Assembly: GCA_964450715.1 (NCBI GenBank)
Contig: CAYVFC010000137.1
Coordinates: 1-21,862, forward strand
Origin: CAYVFC01 sp964450715
Lineage (GTDB): Bacteria > Myxococcota_A > Polyangia > Polyangiales > JAFGIB01
Length of the DNA: 21,862 nucleotides
Direction: 5' to 3'
Under the pieces are notes generated by a model. It saw nothing but the letters and a program-made list of their open reading frames with translations, did no database searches and had not been told where the DNA came from. A program made the translations under genes and the position numbers. This document shows, piece after piece, positions 1-7,791 of this stretch. Every line of letters begins with the position of its first letter. The stretch's first letter is position 1.

Positions 1-1200
1 CTCTTTGAGGCCGGCGAATTCTCGCGGGCCAGGCTCGCCTACCAGCGGCTGCGCGACGACGCCAGGGAGGCCACGGCCGAGCAGCTGCAGCAGCTCGATG
101 ATCGTATCCGCGAATGCCGCGACGGCTCGGCCCGGGCGCACCTGCGCCAGGCGGAACAGCTGTACCAACAGGGCGACCTCGAGCAGGCGCTGGAAGAGAC
201 CGGCATCGCCGACGAGCTGGCCGCCGACGAGCAGGTCATCGGCCGCGCCAGGGAGCTCGGCGAACGGATCGAGCAACGGATGGCGCGTGAGGATGCAGAC
301 GAGCCCGCTGCCCCATCCGAAGAGGACCGCTTCGTGGCCATCGCGGGCACCTGGGAGGAGGAGCAGGAGGAAGAGTACGAGCGATACGGAGAGGCGCTGC
401 GCGAGGCGCTTCTGCTGCTGTACGACGACAAGGCGGAGCAGGCGCTGCCGCTGCTGGAGAAGCTGCTGCAGGAAGCCAGGGACCCGCACTTCCTGCATTT
501 CGAGGTGGGCCGGGCCCGCTTGCTGAACGGCGACGAGTCGGGCGGGAGCGAGGCGCTGCACACCTTCCTGTCCAGCATCGGTCCCGACGAAGGGGGCCTG
601 GCCCGGTTGAGCGCGCACGTGGAGCTGGCCCGGCTGGCCCGCAGCGCGGGACGATTCGAGCAGGCGGTGGAGCAGCTGCAGGCGGCCATGGAGGCCATGC
701 CCAGCGATCCGCGCCCCTATCTGTGGATGGGCACTTTCCTGCGCCAGGAGGGACACGCCGAGCAGGCCGTCGAGGTCCTGCAGGCGGGTATAGAGGTGAT
801 GAGCAACACCCATCCGGACTGGCGCCTGATCCAGGAGATGGGGCTGGCCCACGCGGACGCGGGCGACGAGCCCGCCGCGGTTGAAAAGCTGGAGCAGGTG
901 GTGGAAATCCTCGCCTCCCGGGGCATTCTCGACCTGCCGCCCGAGACCGCCATCCGGCTGGCCGAGCTGCACGAGAAGTCGGGTCAGCTCGCCCGCGCCG
1001 CCGATCTGTTCGCCATGTTGGCCCAGGGCAGCGACGGCGAGGGTCGCTTCGGTTACTACGATCAGGCCGGCCGTCTGCTCGAGCAGATCGGTATGCGGGA
1101 AGAGGCGCGGCGCATGCTGCTGCGCGCCCGCGAGCTCGCCCCCGAAGACCCGGAGGCCCGCGAACGGCTGGAGGCCAGGCTGCAAGCGCTGCAAGGTTGA
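1..1200 (+). CDS. TPR-repeat protein, 5' end outside window
   Basis: The frame is open from base 1 and ends at TGA 1198-1200, so the gene starts upstream of the window; the ATG at 280 is probably internal, because the 93 codons before it read as the same helical, Ala/Leu/Glu/Arg-rich protein. The visible part is about 399 residues of helix pairs with TPR-like spacing, for example segments reading GRFEQAVEQLQAAMEAMPSD and GHAEQAVEVLQAGIEVM. TPR arrays serve as protein-protein interaction scaffolds. No catalytic motif, membrane segment or signal peptide is visible, but the N-terminus is missing. panC begins 19 nt downstream, so the two are probably co-transcribed, although no functional link is evident. 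The TPR assignment is fairly sure; the specific role is unknown. Confidence 0.8.
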   Translation, partial: LFEAGEFSRARLAYQRLRDDAREATAEQLQQLDDRIRECRDGSARAHLRQAEQLYQQGDLEQALEETGIADELAADEQVIGRARELGERIEQRMAREDADEPAAPSEEDRFVAIAGTWEEEQEEEYERYGEALREALLLLYDDKAEQALPLLEKLLQEARDPHFLHFEVGRARLLNGDESGGSEALHTFLSSIGPDEGGLARLSAHVELARLARSAGRFEQAVEQLQAAMEAMPSDPRPYLWMGTFLRQEGHAEQAVEVLQAGIEVMSNTHPDWRLIQEMGLAHADAGDEPAAVEKLEQVVEILASRGILDLPPETAIRLAELHEKSGQLARAADLFAMLAQGSDGEGRFGYYDQAGRLLEQIGMREEARRMLLRARELAPEDPEARERLEARLQALQG

Positions 1201-1218
1201 AACGAGGAACAGAGAGGC

Positions 1219-2079
1219 ATGGTACGGGTCATCGAGACGGCAGCTGATTTACTCTCCGTATGCGACGGGTATCGCGCGGCGGGAGAGCGCGTGGGGCTGG
1301 TGCCCACCATGGGGGCGCTGCACCGCGGCCACCTCTCGCTGGTCGAGGCCGCGCGGCAGGCGGGAGCGGCGCGCATCGCGCTTTCCATCTTCGTCAACCC
1401 CACCCAGTTCGGAGCTGGCGAGGATTTCGACCGCTACCCCCGCACCAGGCAGGAAGACCTGCAGAAGTGCGAGCAGGCCGGCGTGGACCTAGTCTACGCC
1501 CCGGACCTGCGCGCTGTCTACCCGCCGGATTTCCAGACCTACGTACAGGTCGAGCACCTCACTAGCGACTTCGAGGGCCGTTTTCGGCCCACCCACTTCC
1601 GCGGAGTGACCACCATCGTGGCCAAGCTCTTCAACGCGACCGGCCCCTGCCTGGCGGCCTTCGGCCGCAAGGACTACCAGCAGTGGCGCGTCATCGAACG
1701 GATGGCCCGCGATCTCGACCTGCCCGTCGAGGTCATGGGATGCCCGACCGTACGAGAGCCGGACGGGCTGGCCATGTCCTCGCGCAACCGCTACCTCGCT
1801 CCCGTGGAGAGGGAGCGCGCGCTGGCCATCCACCGGGGGCTGGGCGCGGCCGATCGGGCCTTTCGAGACGGGGAGCGCGACGCGGCCGCGCTGGAACGGC
1901 TGGTGCGCGACCCGGTGCAACAAGCGTTCGACCGCGTCGACTACGCGGCCGTGGCCGACGCGCGCACCCTGGCCCCCTGCAGCGGGAGCATCGCGGAGCC
2001 GGCCGTGGTCCTGGTGGCCGCGCACCTCGGGTCGACCCGTCTGATCGACAACGCGGTTCTGGGAGAGGACGCGATGTAG
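1219..2079 (+). CDS. panC: Pantothenate synthetase (pantoate-beta-alanine ligase)
   Basis: This 286-residue cytoplasmic enzyme joins pantoate to beta-alanine with ATP, the last step of vitamin B5 synthesis and the route to coenzyme A. The family signatures are present: VPTMGALHRGH at residues 28-38 (the HxGH nucleotide-binding motif of this adenylate-forming fold), FVNPTQF from residue 58, GRKDYQQ around 149-155, and MSSRN at 186-190 (the KMSKS-like loop). Length is normal for the family. The ATG at 1219 has a purine-rich AGAGAGG just upstream and gives the usual N-terminus. It follows the TPR gene by 19 nt. panB and panD are not in this window. A promoter for the next gene overlaps its 3' end region, so transcription is probably reset after panC. 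Confidence 0.97.
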   Translation: MVRVIETAADLLSVCDGYRAAGERVGLVPTMGALHRGHLSLVEAARQAGAARIALSIFVNPTQFGAGEDFDRYPRTRQEDLQKCEQAGVDLVYAPDLRAVYPPDFQTYVQVEHLTSDFEGRFRPTHFRGVTTIVAKLFNATGPCLAAFGRKDYQQWRVIERMARDLDLPVEVMGCPTVREPDGLAMSSRNRYLAPVERERALAIHRGLGAADRAFRDGERDAAALERLVRDPVQQAFDRVDYAAVADARTLAPCSGSIAEPAVVLVAAHLGSTRLIDNAVLGEDAM

Positions 2080-2093
2080 CGACGGGCGACGTG

Positions 2094-2102
2094 TGCTATG
2101 CT
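2094..2102 (+). promoter_or_regulatory. Extended -10 promoter (TGC-TATGCT)
   Basis: TGC followed by TATGCT fits an extended -10 element (TGn plus hexamer). It lies 16 nt before the ATG at 2119, giving a very short leader. The same arrangement recurs before other genes in this window. No good -35 box is visible. Confidence 0.5.
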
Positions 2103-2118
2103 CAAGCGAGCCAGCGTC

Positions 2119-2649
2119 ATGACCGAGAAAAACCTGCGACCCGAATCCGCCAACATCACCGGATCGATGCTCAGGCTTTCCCGCCTCTTCGACGGGATGG
2201 ACGAACGGGTACTGGACCGCCTGGCTTCCGAGTTGCAGGTACAGACCGCCGCGCCCGGCCAGGTGCTGATCGGAGAGGGCCAGGTCGCCTCGCACATGTA
2301 CGTGGTAATTTCCGGAGAGCTAGAGGTGATCAAGGCCAACAAGGCCGGCCGCAACGCGCGCATGGCGCTGCTGGGGCCGGGCGACTGGGTGGGCGAGATG
2401 GCCATCCTCGACGTCAAGCCCCGCTCGGCCACCGTCACGGTGCTCGCGCCCAGCACCTTGGTGATGTTGTCGGCCGTGGACGTCACCCGCTTGCTCTTCG
2501 AAGAAAACGTCGAGCAGTACGCGATTTTTATCCGCAATATCGCGCGCGAGCTCAGCCGGCGCCTGAGGGTGGCCGACGGCCTCATCGCCCAGTCCGCCAC
2601 CCGTCTGGCCAAACAGTACGTCAAGCAACGCAAAAACTGCCCCGAGTAG
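2119..2649 (+). CDS. Stand-alone cyclic-nucleotide-binding domain protein
   Basis: A 176-residue protein made mainly of one CRP-type cNMP-binding beta-barrel. The phosphate-binding cassette is recognisable as VGEMAILDVKPRSATV, with Gly-Glu at residues 92-93 and the phosphate-contacting Arg at 102. The N-terminal RLSRLFDGMDERVLDRLASE stretch is the usual helix before the barrel. There is no C-terminal helix-turn-helix; the tail is a basic helix, so it is not a classic CRP/FNR transcription factor. Such proteins usually sense cAMP or cGMP and act through partners. An ATG at 2098 would add seven residues, but it overlaps a good -10 hexamer, so I chose 2119. It is followed by a probable terminator. 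Ligand and target cannot be read from sequence. Confidence 0.85.
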   Translation: MTEKNLRPESANITGSMLRLSRLFDGMDERVLDRLASELQVQTAAPGQVLIGEGQVASHMYVVISGELEVIKANKAGRNARMALLGPGDWVGEMAILDVKPRSATVTVLAPSTLVMLSAVDVTRLLFEENVEQYAIFIRNIARELSRRLRVADGLIAQSATRLAKQYVKQRKNCPE

Positions 2650-2675
2650 CGCCGCGTATCGGGAAAGCGGGCAGA

Positions 2676-2720
2676 GGGGAAGGACGGCGGCAAAAGGCTG
2701 TCCGGAAAAGTCCCCTTTTT
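2676..2720 (+). terminator. Probable rho-independent terminator
   Basis: GGGGA (2676-2680) pairs with TCCCC (2711-2715), with an inner GGAC/GTCC pair (2682-2685 and 2700-2703), and the stem is followed directly by TTTTT (2716-2720). It sits 27 nt after the cNMP-binding gene. The stem is interrupted, so confidence is moderate. A second possible hairpin, CCGGAAAAG with CTTTCCGG (2702-2731), overlaps it. Confidence 0.5.
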
Positions 2721-2820
2721 GTCCTTTCCGGGCCACCCCTGGCAGCTCTTCCCTTGGTAGGGGATTGGTATCGATGTTCCCAGTTTCGATCCGACAACCA
2801 CCTACCTCGAGGAAGACCCA

Positions 2821-4866
2821 ATGCCCAAACACCTCTTTTCTATTCTGGGAGCCGCCCTCTGCCTGGCCGCCACGGGCGCGGCGCGCGCGGACGGCACCGT
2901 CATCCACCTGGGATCCCCGCTGCCGGGCGTCAGCCTGGAGGTGAGCGACAGCCAGCAAACCTGGACCGAGGTCACCGATGCTTCGGGAGCCTATACCTTC
3001 GACACATCGACGCTACCCAACGGAAGCTACACCATCACGCCCGCGGCCGATCGCCGCAGCTTCAGCCCCGAGACCATCGGGATCACCATCGACCAGGGGT
3101 CGGGCGTGGTCATCGACAGCCCTGACGGCACCCTCGATTTCGTCACCGTGTTCAAGCCCTCCCTGCACGGCTTTCACTTCGAGAACTACTTCGACGGCAA
3201 GACCTGGCCCGGTCTATGCGCGGGCATGGCCTACTCGGCCAGCGACTACTACCGGCAGGGGCTGAACACGCCGGGAGACATCGAGACGCCCACCAGCGGC
3301 CCCCTGTACAGCTATATCTTCAACCGGCAGTCGAACGCTTGGTTTCAACCCTCTATTTTGAGCTCGAAAAACGCCTACTGGACGGGAATCCGCTGGGGCG
3401 ACAAGCCGGTCGAGGAGACCCAGGCGCTCACCTACCAAGAGTTCTTCCAGAAGGTCCAGAGCGACCTCGACCTCGGCATTCCCGTGCCGATCTTCCTCAA
3501 CCTGACCAAGACGGAAAGCGTGGACCACAACCACGCCGTGCTCGCCTACGACTATTACTACCAGGGCGACTACATCTACATAAAGATCTACGACTCCAAT
3601 TACCCTTGTCCCTATCCGCTGAGGAAGTTCCCCAACGATCCTACCGCTTGCGACAAGATCGCGGTTCGGGCCGGGATCATCAGCACCTCGTACGGCCCGG
3701 GCCTGGAGACGCGCCGGGTGTGGGTGATGGACGAGACGGATCCCTCCCAGGACGTTACGGTGAGCGGCCCGGAGTACGGTTTTTTCAGGTACGATTACTA
3801 CGTACCGAAATCCGTCCCCTCGGATATCCGGCCGCCCTGCGGCGCGCCCGAGGTGACCGCCGCCGTGCTCGGCGATCAGGTCCAGGTCTGCTGGCAATAC
3901 GGTTGCCAGGCCGCCGATCACATCAAGGTCCTCTCCCAGGAGCTGATCGAGGACTTCAGCTACCTGGAGTACGACCGAACCCCGGCCTTCATCACCGAAT
4001 ACACGGTGCCGGTGAGCGGCGACGGCTGCGTCGACATCGCCCGCGGGATGGACGGCATGCAGTTCGTCAAGGCCGCGGCCTGCAACCGCGACGACGTATG
4101 CGGCGATTACTCCGAGACCGCCGCCGTCTGTAACTGGTCCCCCGCCTACACGAAGAGCTGTCAGGGTGATTTTCACGTGCAGAGCGCCGAGGATCTGGCG
4201 GCGATCCAGGGCTGCACGACCATCACCGGGAACGTCGCCGTCGTATTCACGCCCTTCACCGATCTGGCCGGGCTCGAGTGCCTGACCGAGGTCGGCGGCT
4301 ATCTCTACCTCGGGGACAACCGTTCGCTGACCGATATCGGGGCGTTGTCGAACCTGACCACGGTGAACGGCGCACTGGCCCTGGCCTTCGACCACAGCCT
4401 GACCAGCCTGCAGGGCCTGCAGGGCGTGACCTCGGTCGGCGGGATGATCATCGCCGATCTGCCGCTCACCGATCTGGCCGGGCTCGACAACCTGGCCAGC
4501 GTCGACGGCGATCTGATCCTGACGCACAACACAGAGCTGTTGAACGTCGACGCGCTGAGCTCGCTGGCCTCGGTCGGCGGCACGCTGCGCCTGGAGTCCA
4601 GCCACGACCTGCAAGACCTCTACGGTCTGGCAAGCCTGACCAGCATCGGCGGCGATCTCGAGGTCGTGAGTTGTTACTCGCTGGCGGACCTCGACGGGTT
4701 GGAGAACCTGGCGACCCTCGGCGGCGACCTGGATATGAGATACAACTACGATCTGGCGCTCTGCGAGATCGAGCAGCTTCGCGATCGGCTCACGGCCGGC
4801 GGCTGGGTCGATCCCAACGGCATCGACGACTTCGTGTCGAACTGCGACGCCTGCCTCTGCCAGTAG
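2821..4866 (+). CDS. Secreted protein: papain-like C/H/D domain plus L-domain-like repeats
   Basis: A 681-residue exported protein. Residues 1-23 form a signal peptide ending in ARA, with probable cleavage before Asp24. Residues 30-105 resemble a carboxypeptidase-regulatory/prealbumin-like beta domain (TDASGAYTFD, LPNGSYTI). Residues 125-265 contain GLCAGMA (Cys133), DHNHAVLAY (His236/His238) and YDSNYP (Asp258, Asn260), an order and spacing like the Cys-His-Asp/Asn triad of papain-fold peptidases. Residues 338-440 look like a Cys-containing fibronectin-III-like domain. From residue 448, about eight repeats of the form L-x-x-V-G-G-x-L-x-L with LxxLxGLxxLxxV resemble receptor-L-domain or leucine-rich repeats, ending in a Cys-rich tail (CDACLC). 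AGGAAG precedes the ATG. It is monocistronic, between two terminators. The catalytic assignment is inference and the substrate is unknown; an inactive adhesin-like role is possible. Confidence 0.8.
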   Translation: MPKHLFSILGAALCLAATGAARADGTVIHLGSPLPGVSLEVSDSQQTWTEVTDASGAYTFDTSTLPNGSYTITPAADRRSFSPETIGITIDQGSGVVIDSPDGTLDFVTVFKPSLHGFHFENYFDGKTWPGLCAGMAYSASDYYRQGLNTPGDIETPTSGPLYSYIFNRQSNAWFQPSILSSKNAYWTGIRWGDKPVEETQALTYQEFFQKVQSDLDLGIPVPIFLNLTKTESVDHNHAVLAYDYYYQGDYIYIKIYDSNYPCPYPLRKFPNDPTACDKIAVRAGIISTSYGPGLETRRVWVMDETDPSQDVTVSGPEYGFFRYDYYVPKSVPSDIRPPCGAPEVTAAVLGDQVQVCWQYGCQAADHIKVLSQELIEDFSYLEYDRTPAFITEYTVPVSGDGCVDIARGMDGMQFVKAAACNRDDVCGDYSETAAVCNWSPAYTKSCQGDFHVQSAEDLAAIQGCTTITGNVAVVFTPFTDLAGLECLTEVGGYLYLGDNRSLTDIGALSNLTTVNGALALAFDHSLTSLQGLQGVTSVGGMIIADLPLTDLAGLDNLASVDGDLILTHNTELLNVDALSSLASVGGTLRLESSHDLQDLYGLASLTSIGGDLEVVSCYSLADLDGLENLATLGGDLDMRYNYDLALCEIEQLRDRLTAGGWVDPNGIDDFVSNCDACLCQ

Positions 4867-4956
4867 TCTACCGCGGCCGTGGCCTGCGAGGGGCTGCGGC
4901 CGCATCCCCAGCAACCCCCATACCCGATCCCACCAGCAGCAGCACCTCGCACCCGT

Positions 4957-4990
4957 CGCGGCTTACCCCAGCCGCGGCGGGGTTTTTTTT
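4957..4990 (+). terminator. Rho-independent terminator
   Basis: CGCGGCT (4957-4963) can pair with AGCCGCG (4970-4976); alternatively ACCCC (4965-4969) pairs with GGGGT (4979-4983) around a GCCGCGGC core. Either stem leads into a run of eight T residues (4983-4990). It lies about 90 nt after the secreted L-domain protein and should end its transcript. Confidence 0.75.
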
Positions 4991-5158
4991 CAGCACAGCG
5001 CAAAACGGAAGGGAGACGAAAGGGGATAAATCCGTCCCCCTTCACCCGTACCGTGGTGGAGGGGCAGGCCGGAAATTTCCGACCTACGGCCGAAGCTGGT
5101 ACCACACTGAAATAGGGATACCGGACGACCGACTCCCCGCATCCGGTCCGCCAGGGTC

Positions 5159-6112
5159 ATGAAGAAAGGCGTGACAGCAGATCTGCAACCCGTCGTTTCG
5201 AACGGCGACGGCTCGCGATCACCCGCTCCGTCCGACGACCAGTACACCCTCCTCTCGCTCACTCCGGTCGCCATCGAGCCCCGTACCAGGTCCTCGGTTC
5301 CACCGCCCCTGCCCACCGCAGCGGGACACCGTAGATCCGGACGCGTGGCCGGACGCTTGGAGCATCGCTGGGGTCCCCTGTTCTTCATGTTCTGCACGGG
5401 CGCCTTCCTGCTGATGGTCGGCATGGCGGTCGGCGCCAAGATGATCGCGCCAGGTCTGGCAAACGCCGCTTACGCACAAGCGGGCGATGACCGGATTCCG
5501 GCAGGGACCCAAGCTGCGTCTTCCGAACCCGGGGCGCCATCCCCGGTGATCGCCGTCGAGCTGCAACAGATCATCGGCGACCACCGGAGCCCGACCTCGG
5601 ACCCCGGACCGCCCGAGACGGCGGTCGAGACGGGTCGGTCGGATGGGCGCCAGGCGCCTGCCGGAATGCCTTCCCGAAGCCAGCGCCGGGTAGCGGCTTC
5701 GCGGCCCGGGAAGAAGATGGACGCGCAGTCCCGCGCCATGATCGAGCGCATGGGCGCGAGCGCCGAGCTGGTGCCCTCGGAAGCTCTCGCGAGCAAGGCG
5801 GGGGTAGCGTTGAAAAAGAGGCCCGAGGGGCTGGGCGAGGAGCAGCTGTACCGGGTCATCAGCCGCGGAAAGCGGCAGCTGCAGCGCTGCTACGAGACCG
5901 CGCTGCGCTATATGGTCTCGGACGAGACCATCCGCCTCGACGTCGACCTGACCGTGGGACGGTCGGGCAGGGTCGACCGGGTCAACACCCGCGGGCGGAC
6001 GCTGGGCGACATGGAAGATTGCATCGAGCGCGCCATCCGCGCCTGGCGTTTCCCGCCGGCCGGCCGTACGACCCGGAGCTCGTTTCCGCTCATCTTCCAG
6101 CCAGGCAGGTGA
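5159..6112 (+). CDS. Single-pass membrane protein with AgmX/PglI-type C-terminal domain
   Basis: A 317-residue protein with a cytoplasmic, proline-containing N-terminus (PPPLP at 48-52), one transmembrane helix at about 73-95, a long disordered linker rich in Pro/Ser/Arg, and a compact domain at 226-317. That domain has the pattern of the AgmX/PglI C-terminal (TonB-like) family: GKRQLQRCYETALR (Cys244), an alternating beta segment with VGRSGRVDRV, then DCIERAIRAWRFP (Cys288) and a closing FPLIFQPG. The two Cys residues probably pair outside the inner membrane. AgmX and PglI are named from Myxococcus motility work, but the domain is widespread and does not by itself imply gliding. No ExbB/ExbD-like partner is adjacent. 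A GTG at 5171 is an alternative start. Confidence 0.75.
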   Translation: MKKGVTADLQPVVSNGDGSRSPAPSDDQYTLLSLTPVAIEPRTRSSVPPPLPTAAGHRRSGRVAGRLEHRWGPLFFMFCTGAFLLMVGMAVGAKMIAPGLANAAYAQAGDDRIPAGTQAASSEPGAPSPVIAVELQQIIGDHRSPTSDPGPPETAVETGRSDGRQAPAGMPSRSQRRVAASRPGKKMDAQSRAMIERMGASAELVPSEALASKAGVALKKRPEGLGEEQLYRVISRGKRQLQRCYETALRYMVSDETIRLDVDLTVGRSGRVDRVNTRGRTLGDMEDCIERAIRAWRFPPAGRTTRSSFPLIFQPGR

Positions 6113-6135
6113 CGGGAGCCAAAAGCGGTTACCCC

Positions 6136-6153
6136 CTCCCGTCGTCTTTCGGG
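6136..6153 (+). repeat. 18-bp dispersed motif, copy 1
   Basis: CTCCCGTCGTCTTTCGGG here is identical to 21763-21780. It contains CCCG and CGGG arms that could form a small hairpin, and its CTCCCG can also pair with CGGGAG at 6113-6118. It lies between two convergent genes. Confidence 0.6.
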
Positions 6154-6173
6154 TCGGGATTCTACCACCGCTT

Positions 6174-6398
6174 CTATTGATTCCCGAAACCGTTCGCCTC
6201 GCCGCAGTCCGGGCAGACCCAGGTGATGTTGTTGCAGGTCATCCCCCAGGCGTTCTCATGCATACATTCCTGACAGATCACGAAACCACACCTGCAGGAC
6301 CAGACGAAGGGGGCCTCGGCCTTGCAGCAACAGCAGGTCCCCTGCCGTTTCTTCGTCCGATTTTCCGTCCGGTCCGTGCGCGCTGGTTTCCGCTTCAT
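6174..6398 (-). CDS. Small Cys-rich zinc-ribbon-like protein
   Basis: A 74-residue protein with 11 cysteines after a basic N-terminus (MKRKPARTDRTENRTKKRQG). The cysteines fall as a CCCC block at 22-25, C35, C37, C42-x-x-C45, C55 and C62-x-x-C65, which suggests a treble-clef or double zinc-ribbon fold. The tail WVCPDCGEANGFGNQ looks like a conserved signature rather than random coding. An ATG at 6413 would add five residues, but TACTAT on the minus strand (6412-6417) looks like a -10 element and overlaps it, so I prefer 6398. It is convergent with the AgmX/PglI-type gene and divergent from the MtfA-like gene. The function is not known to me; nucleic-acid or protein binding through zinc is a guess. 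Confidence 0.7.
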   Translation of the reverse strand: MKRKPARTDRTENRTKKRQGTCCCCKAEAPFVWSCRCGFVICQECMHENAWGMTCNNITWVCPDCGEANGFGNQ

Positions 6399-6411
6399 GC
6401 CGGCGGATTTC

Positions 6412-6417
6412 ATAGTA
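6412..6417 (-). promoter_or_regulatory. Possible -10 element for the Cys-rich gene
   Basis: TACTAT on the minus strand, 13 nt before the ATG at 6398. The spacing resembles the other short-leader promoters in the window. No clear TGn extension or -35 box is visible. Confidence 0.3.
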
Positions 6418-6439
6418 TGAATGCGCGCGCTATGGTAGG

Positions 6440-6448
6440 CGCTATGCT
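6440..6448 (+). promoter_or_regulatory. -10 element for the MtfA-like gene (CGC-TATGCT)
   Basis: TATGCT at 6443-6448 lies 21 nt before the GTG start at 6470. A second candidate, TATGGT, is at 6431-6436 in the same CGC-TATG context. Divergent transcription of the Cys-rich gene starts within about 50 nt. Confidence 0.4.
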
Positions 6449-6469
6449 CCTGCTCCCCGCGAGTCGCCC

Positions 6470-7489
6470 GTGCAGGTAACGCCGCCCGCCGCCCGTAGAA
6501 ACCGCCTGGCCTCGGCCGTGACGGCGGCCATCCTGGCCGGCTTCGTCTTCCTCTGGGCGTGGATCGGGCGGACGCGGGAAGCGACTGGTTGGGCGGTTTG
6601 GAGCCTTGCGGCGCTCGCGGTCGGCGTGGCGGCCTACCTGCTGTTCACCCGCAAGTACCGGCGGCGCAGCCGGGTGGTGCGCCTCCCCTTTCCCGAGCGG
6701 TGGCGCGAGATCCTGCAGGCGCGCGTGGCCTTCTACCGGATGCTCGATGCGGACGAGCGCCGCGGCTTCGAGCGACGCGTGCAGGTTTTCCTCGACGAGA
6801 TCCGCATCACCGGTATCGAGACCGAGGTAGACGACGAGATCCGGCTGCTGGTGGCCGCCAGCGCCATCATCCCTATCTTCGGCTTCGAGGAGTGGGAATA
6901 CGACAACCTAGCCGAGGTCTTGGTCTACCCCTCGCTGTTCGACCGGGATAAGCGGATCGAGGGAGCCGGCCGCTCCATCTCCGGGATGGTGCACGGCGGC
7001 GGTGCGCTCAACCGGATCATGATCCTCTCCAAACCCGACCTGCTGCAGGGCTTCCGCAATCCCACCGACCGGCACAACGTCGGCATCCACGAGTTCGCCC
7101 ACCTGATCGACGGCGCTGACGGAAGCATGGACGGCATCCCGGCCGCGGCCTGCCCCGACTGCGTGAAGCCCTGGATCGAGATCATGCGCGTCGAGCTGCA
7201 GAGACTCGCTGCAGGCGACTCGGTACTCAGACGCTACGGGTTGACCAGCGAGGCCGAGTTCTTCGCCGTGGCCGCCGAGGTCTTCTTCGAGCGGCCGCGA
7301 CTGCTCGCGGCCAAGCATCCGGAGCTGTACGCCCTGCTCCGCCGCGTCTTTGCCCAGGATCTGCGGTCGCGGATCACCGGCACCCTGCGCTCCATGCTGC
7401 GCCCCTACCCGCGCAAGATCGGTCGCAACCGCAAGTGCCCGTGCGGCAGCGGGAAGAAATTCAAACGCTGCTGCTTAAAGCGCGCTTGA
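6470..7489 (+). CDS. Membrane-anchored MtfA-like zinc peptidase with SEC-C tail
   Basis: A 339-residue protein. Two hydrophobic segments at 14-32 and 41-60 should anchor it in the inner membrane with the rest facing the cytoplasm. The main domain (about 75-310) resembles the MtfA/M90 peptidase family: the zinc-binding HEFAH is at 207-211, followed by AEFFAVAAEVFFERP, which contains the probable third ligand Glu (Glu263 or Glu270). The last 21 residues hold a complete SEC-C motif (RKCPCGSGKKFKRCC), a zinc finger known from the SecA C-terminus. Escherichia coli MtfA is soluble, lacks these extra parts and binds the glucose repressor Mlc. The start is GTG 6470, set by the upstream -10 element. 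The substrate is unknown. The peptidase call is strong; the role of the anchor and tail is inference. Confidence 0.88.
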   Translation: MQVTPPAARRNRLASAVTAAILAGFVFLWAWIGRTREATGWAVWSLAALAVGVAAYLLFTRKYRRRSRVVRLPFPERWREILQARVAFYRMLDADERRGFERRVQVFLDEIRITGIETEVDDEIRLLVAASAIIPIFGFEEWEYDNLAEVLVYPSLFDRDKRIEGAGRSISGMVHGGGALNRIMILSKPDLLQGFRNPTDRHNVGIHEFAHLIDGADGSMDGIPAAACPDCVKPWIEIMRVELQRLAAGDSVLRRYGLTSEAEFFAVAAEVFFERPRLLAAKHPELYALLRRVFAQDLRSRITGTLRSMLRPYPRKIGRNRKCPCGSGKKFKRCCLKRA

Positions 7490-7491
7490 AC

Positions 7492-7641
7492 CTATTTGCT
7501 CTTGCTCGCTCCGCGCGACGACATCCGCTTGCCGGCCATGCGGTTCAGGCGGCGGCGGGCCTTGGCCTTCAGCTTGGCGCGAAAGCGGTTGGAGCGGTTG
7601 CGTAGCTTGTTGCGCGAGTTGCCCTTGGAGTAGATGTACAT
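7492..7641 (-). CDS. Very small, highly basic protein (49 aa)
   Basis: An ATG at 7641 (minus) opens a 49-codon frame ending in TAG at 7492. The product begins MYIYSKGNSRNKLRNRSNRF and continues with runs such as KLKAKARRRLNR and ends GASKSK. About 40% of residues are Lys or Arg and there are no Asp or Glu, which is ribosomal-protein-like and suggests RNA or nucleic-acid binding. AGAGGA lies 9 nt before the ATG. The gene exactly fills the gap after the MtfA-like gene, ending 2 nt from its stop in convergent orientation. I do not recognise the family with certainty. A chance frame in GC-rich DNA is less likely because Asn, Lys and Tyr codons occur and a good ribosome site is present. Confidence 0.6.
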   Translation of the reverse strand: MYIYSKGNSRNKLRNRSNRFRAKLKAKARRRLNRMAGKRMSSRGASKSK

Positions 7642-7791
7642 GGGAGACCGTCCTCTGCCGGAAAGGGCCTTTTAATGGGTAAGCGGCCTTTGCGCAACCG
7701 GCGCGTTCGTATTGGGCGGTCGATCGCGCCGCGGTCTGGTATCGCCCGCGCGGCGAAACGGGTAGATCCCCCTGAAATCGGCCGCAATCTC

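Noticed and set aside
3214..4914. 566-codon open frame on the minus strand
   Set aside because: It is antisense to the secreted L-domain gene; long antisense frames are common in GC-rich DNA and this one has repetitive Val/Gln/Arg composition without a known fold.
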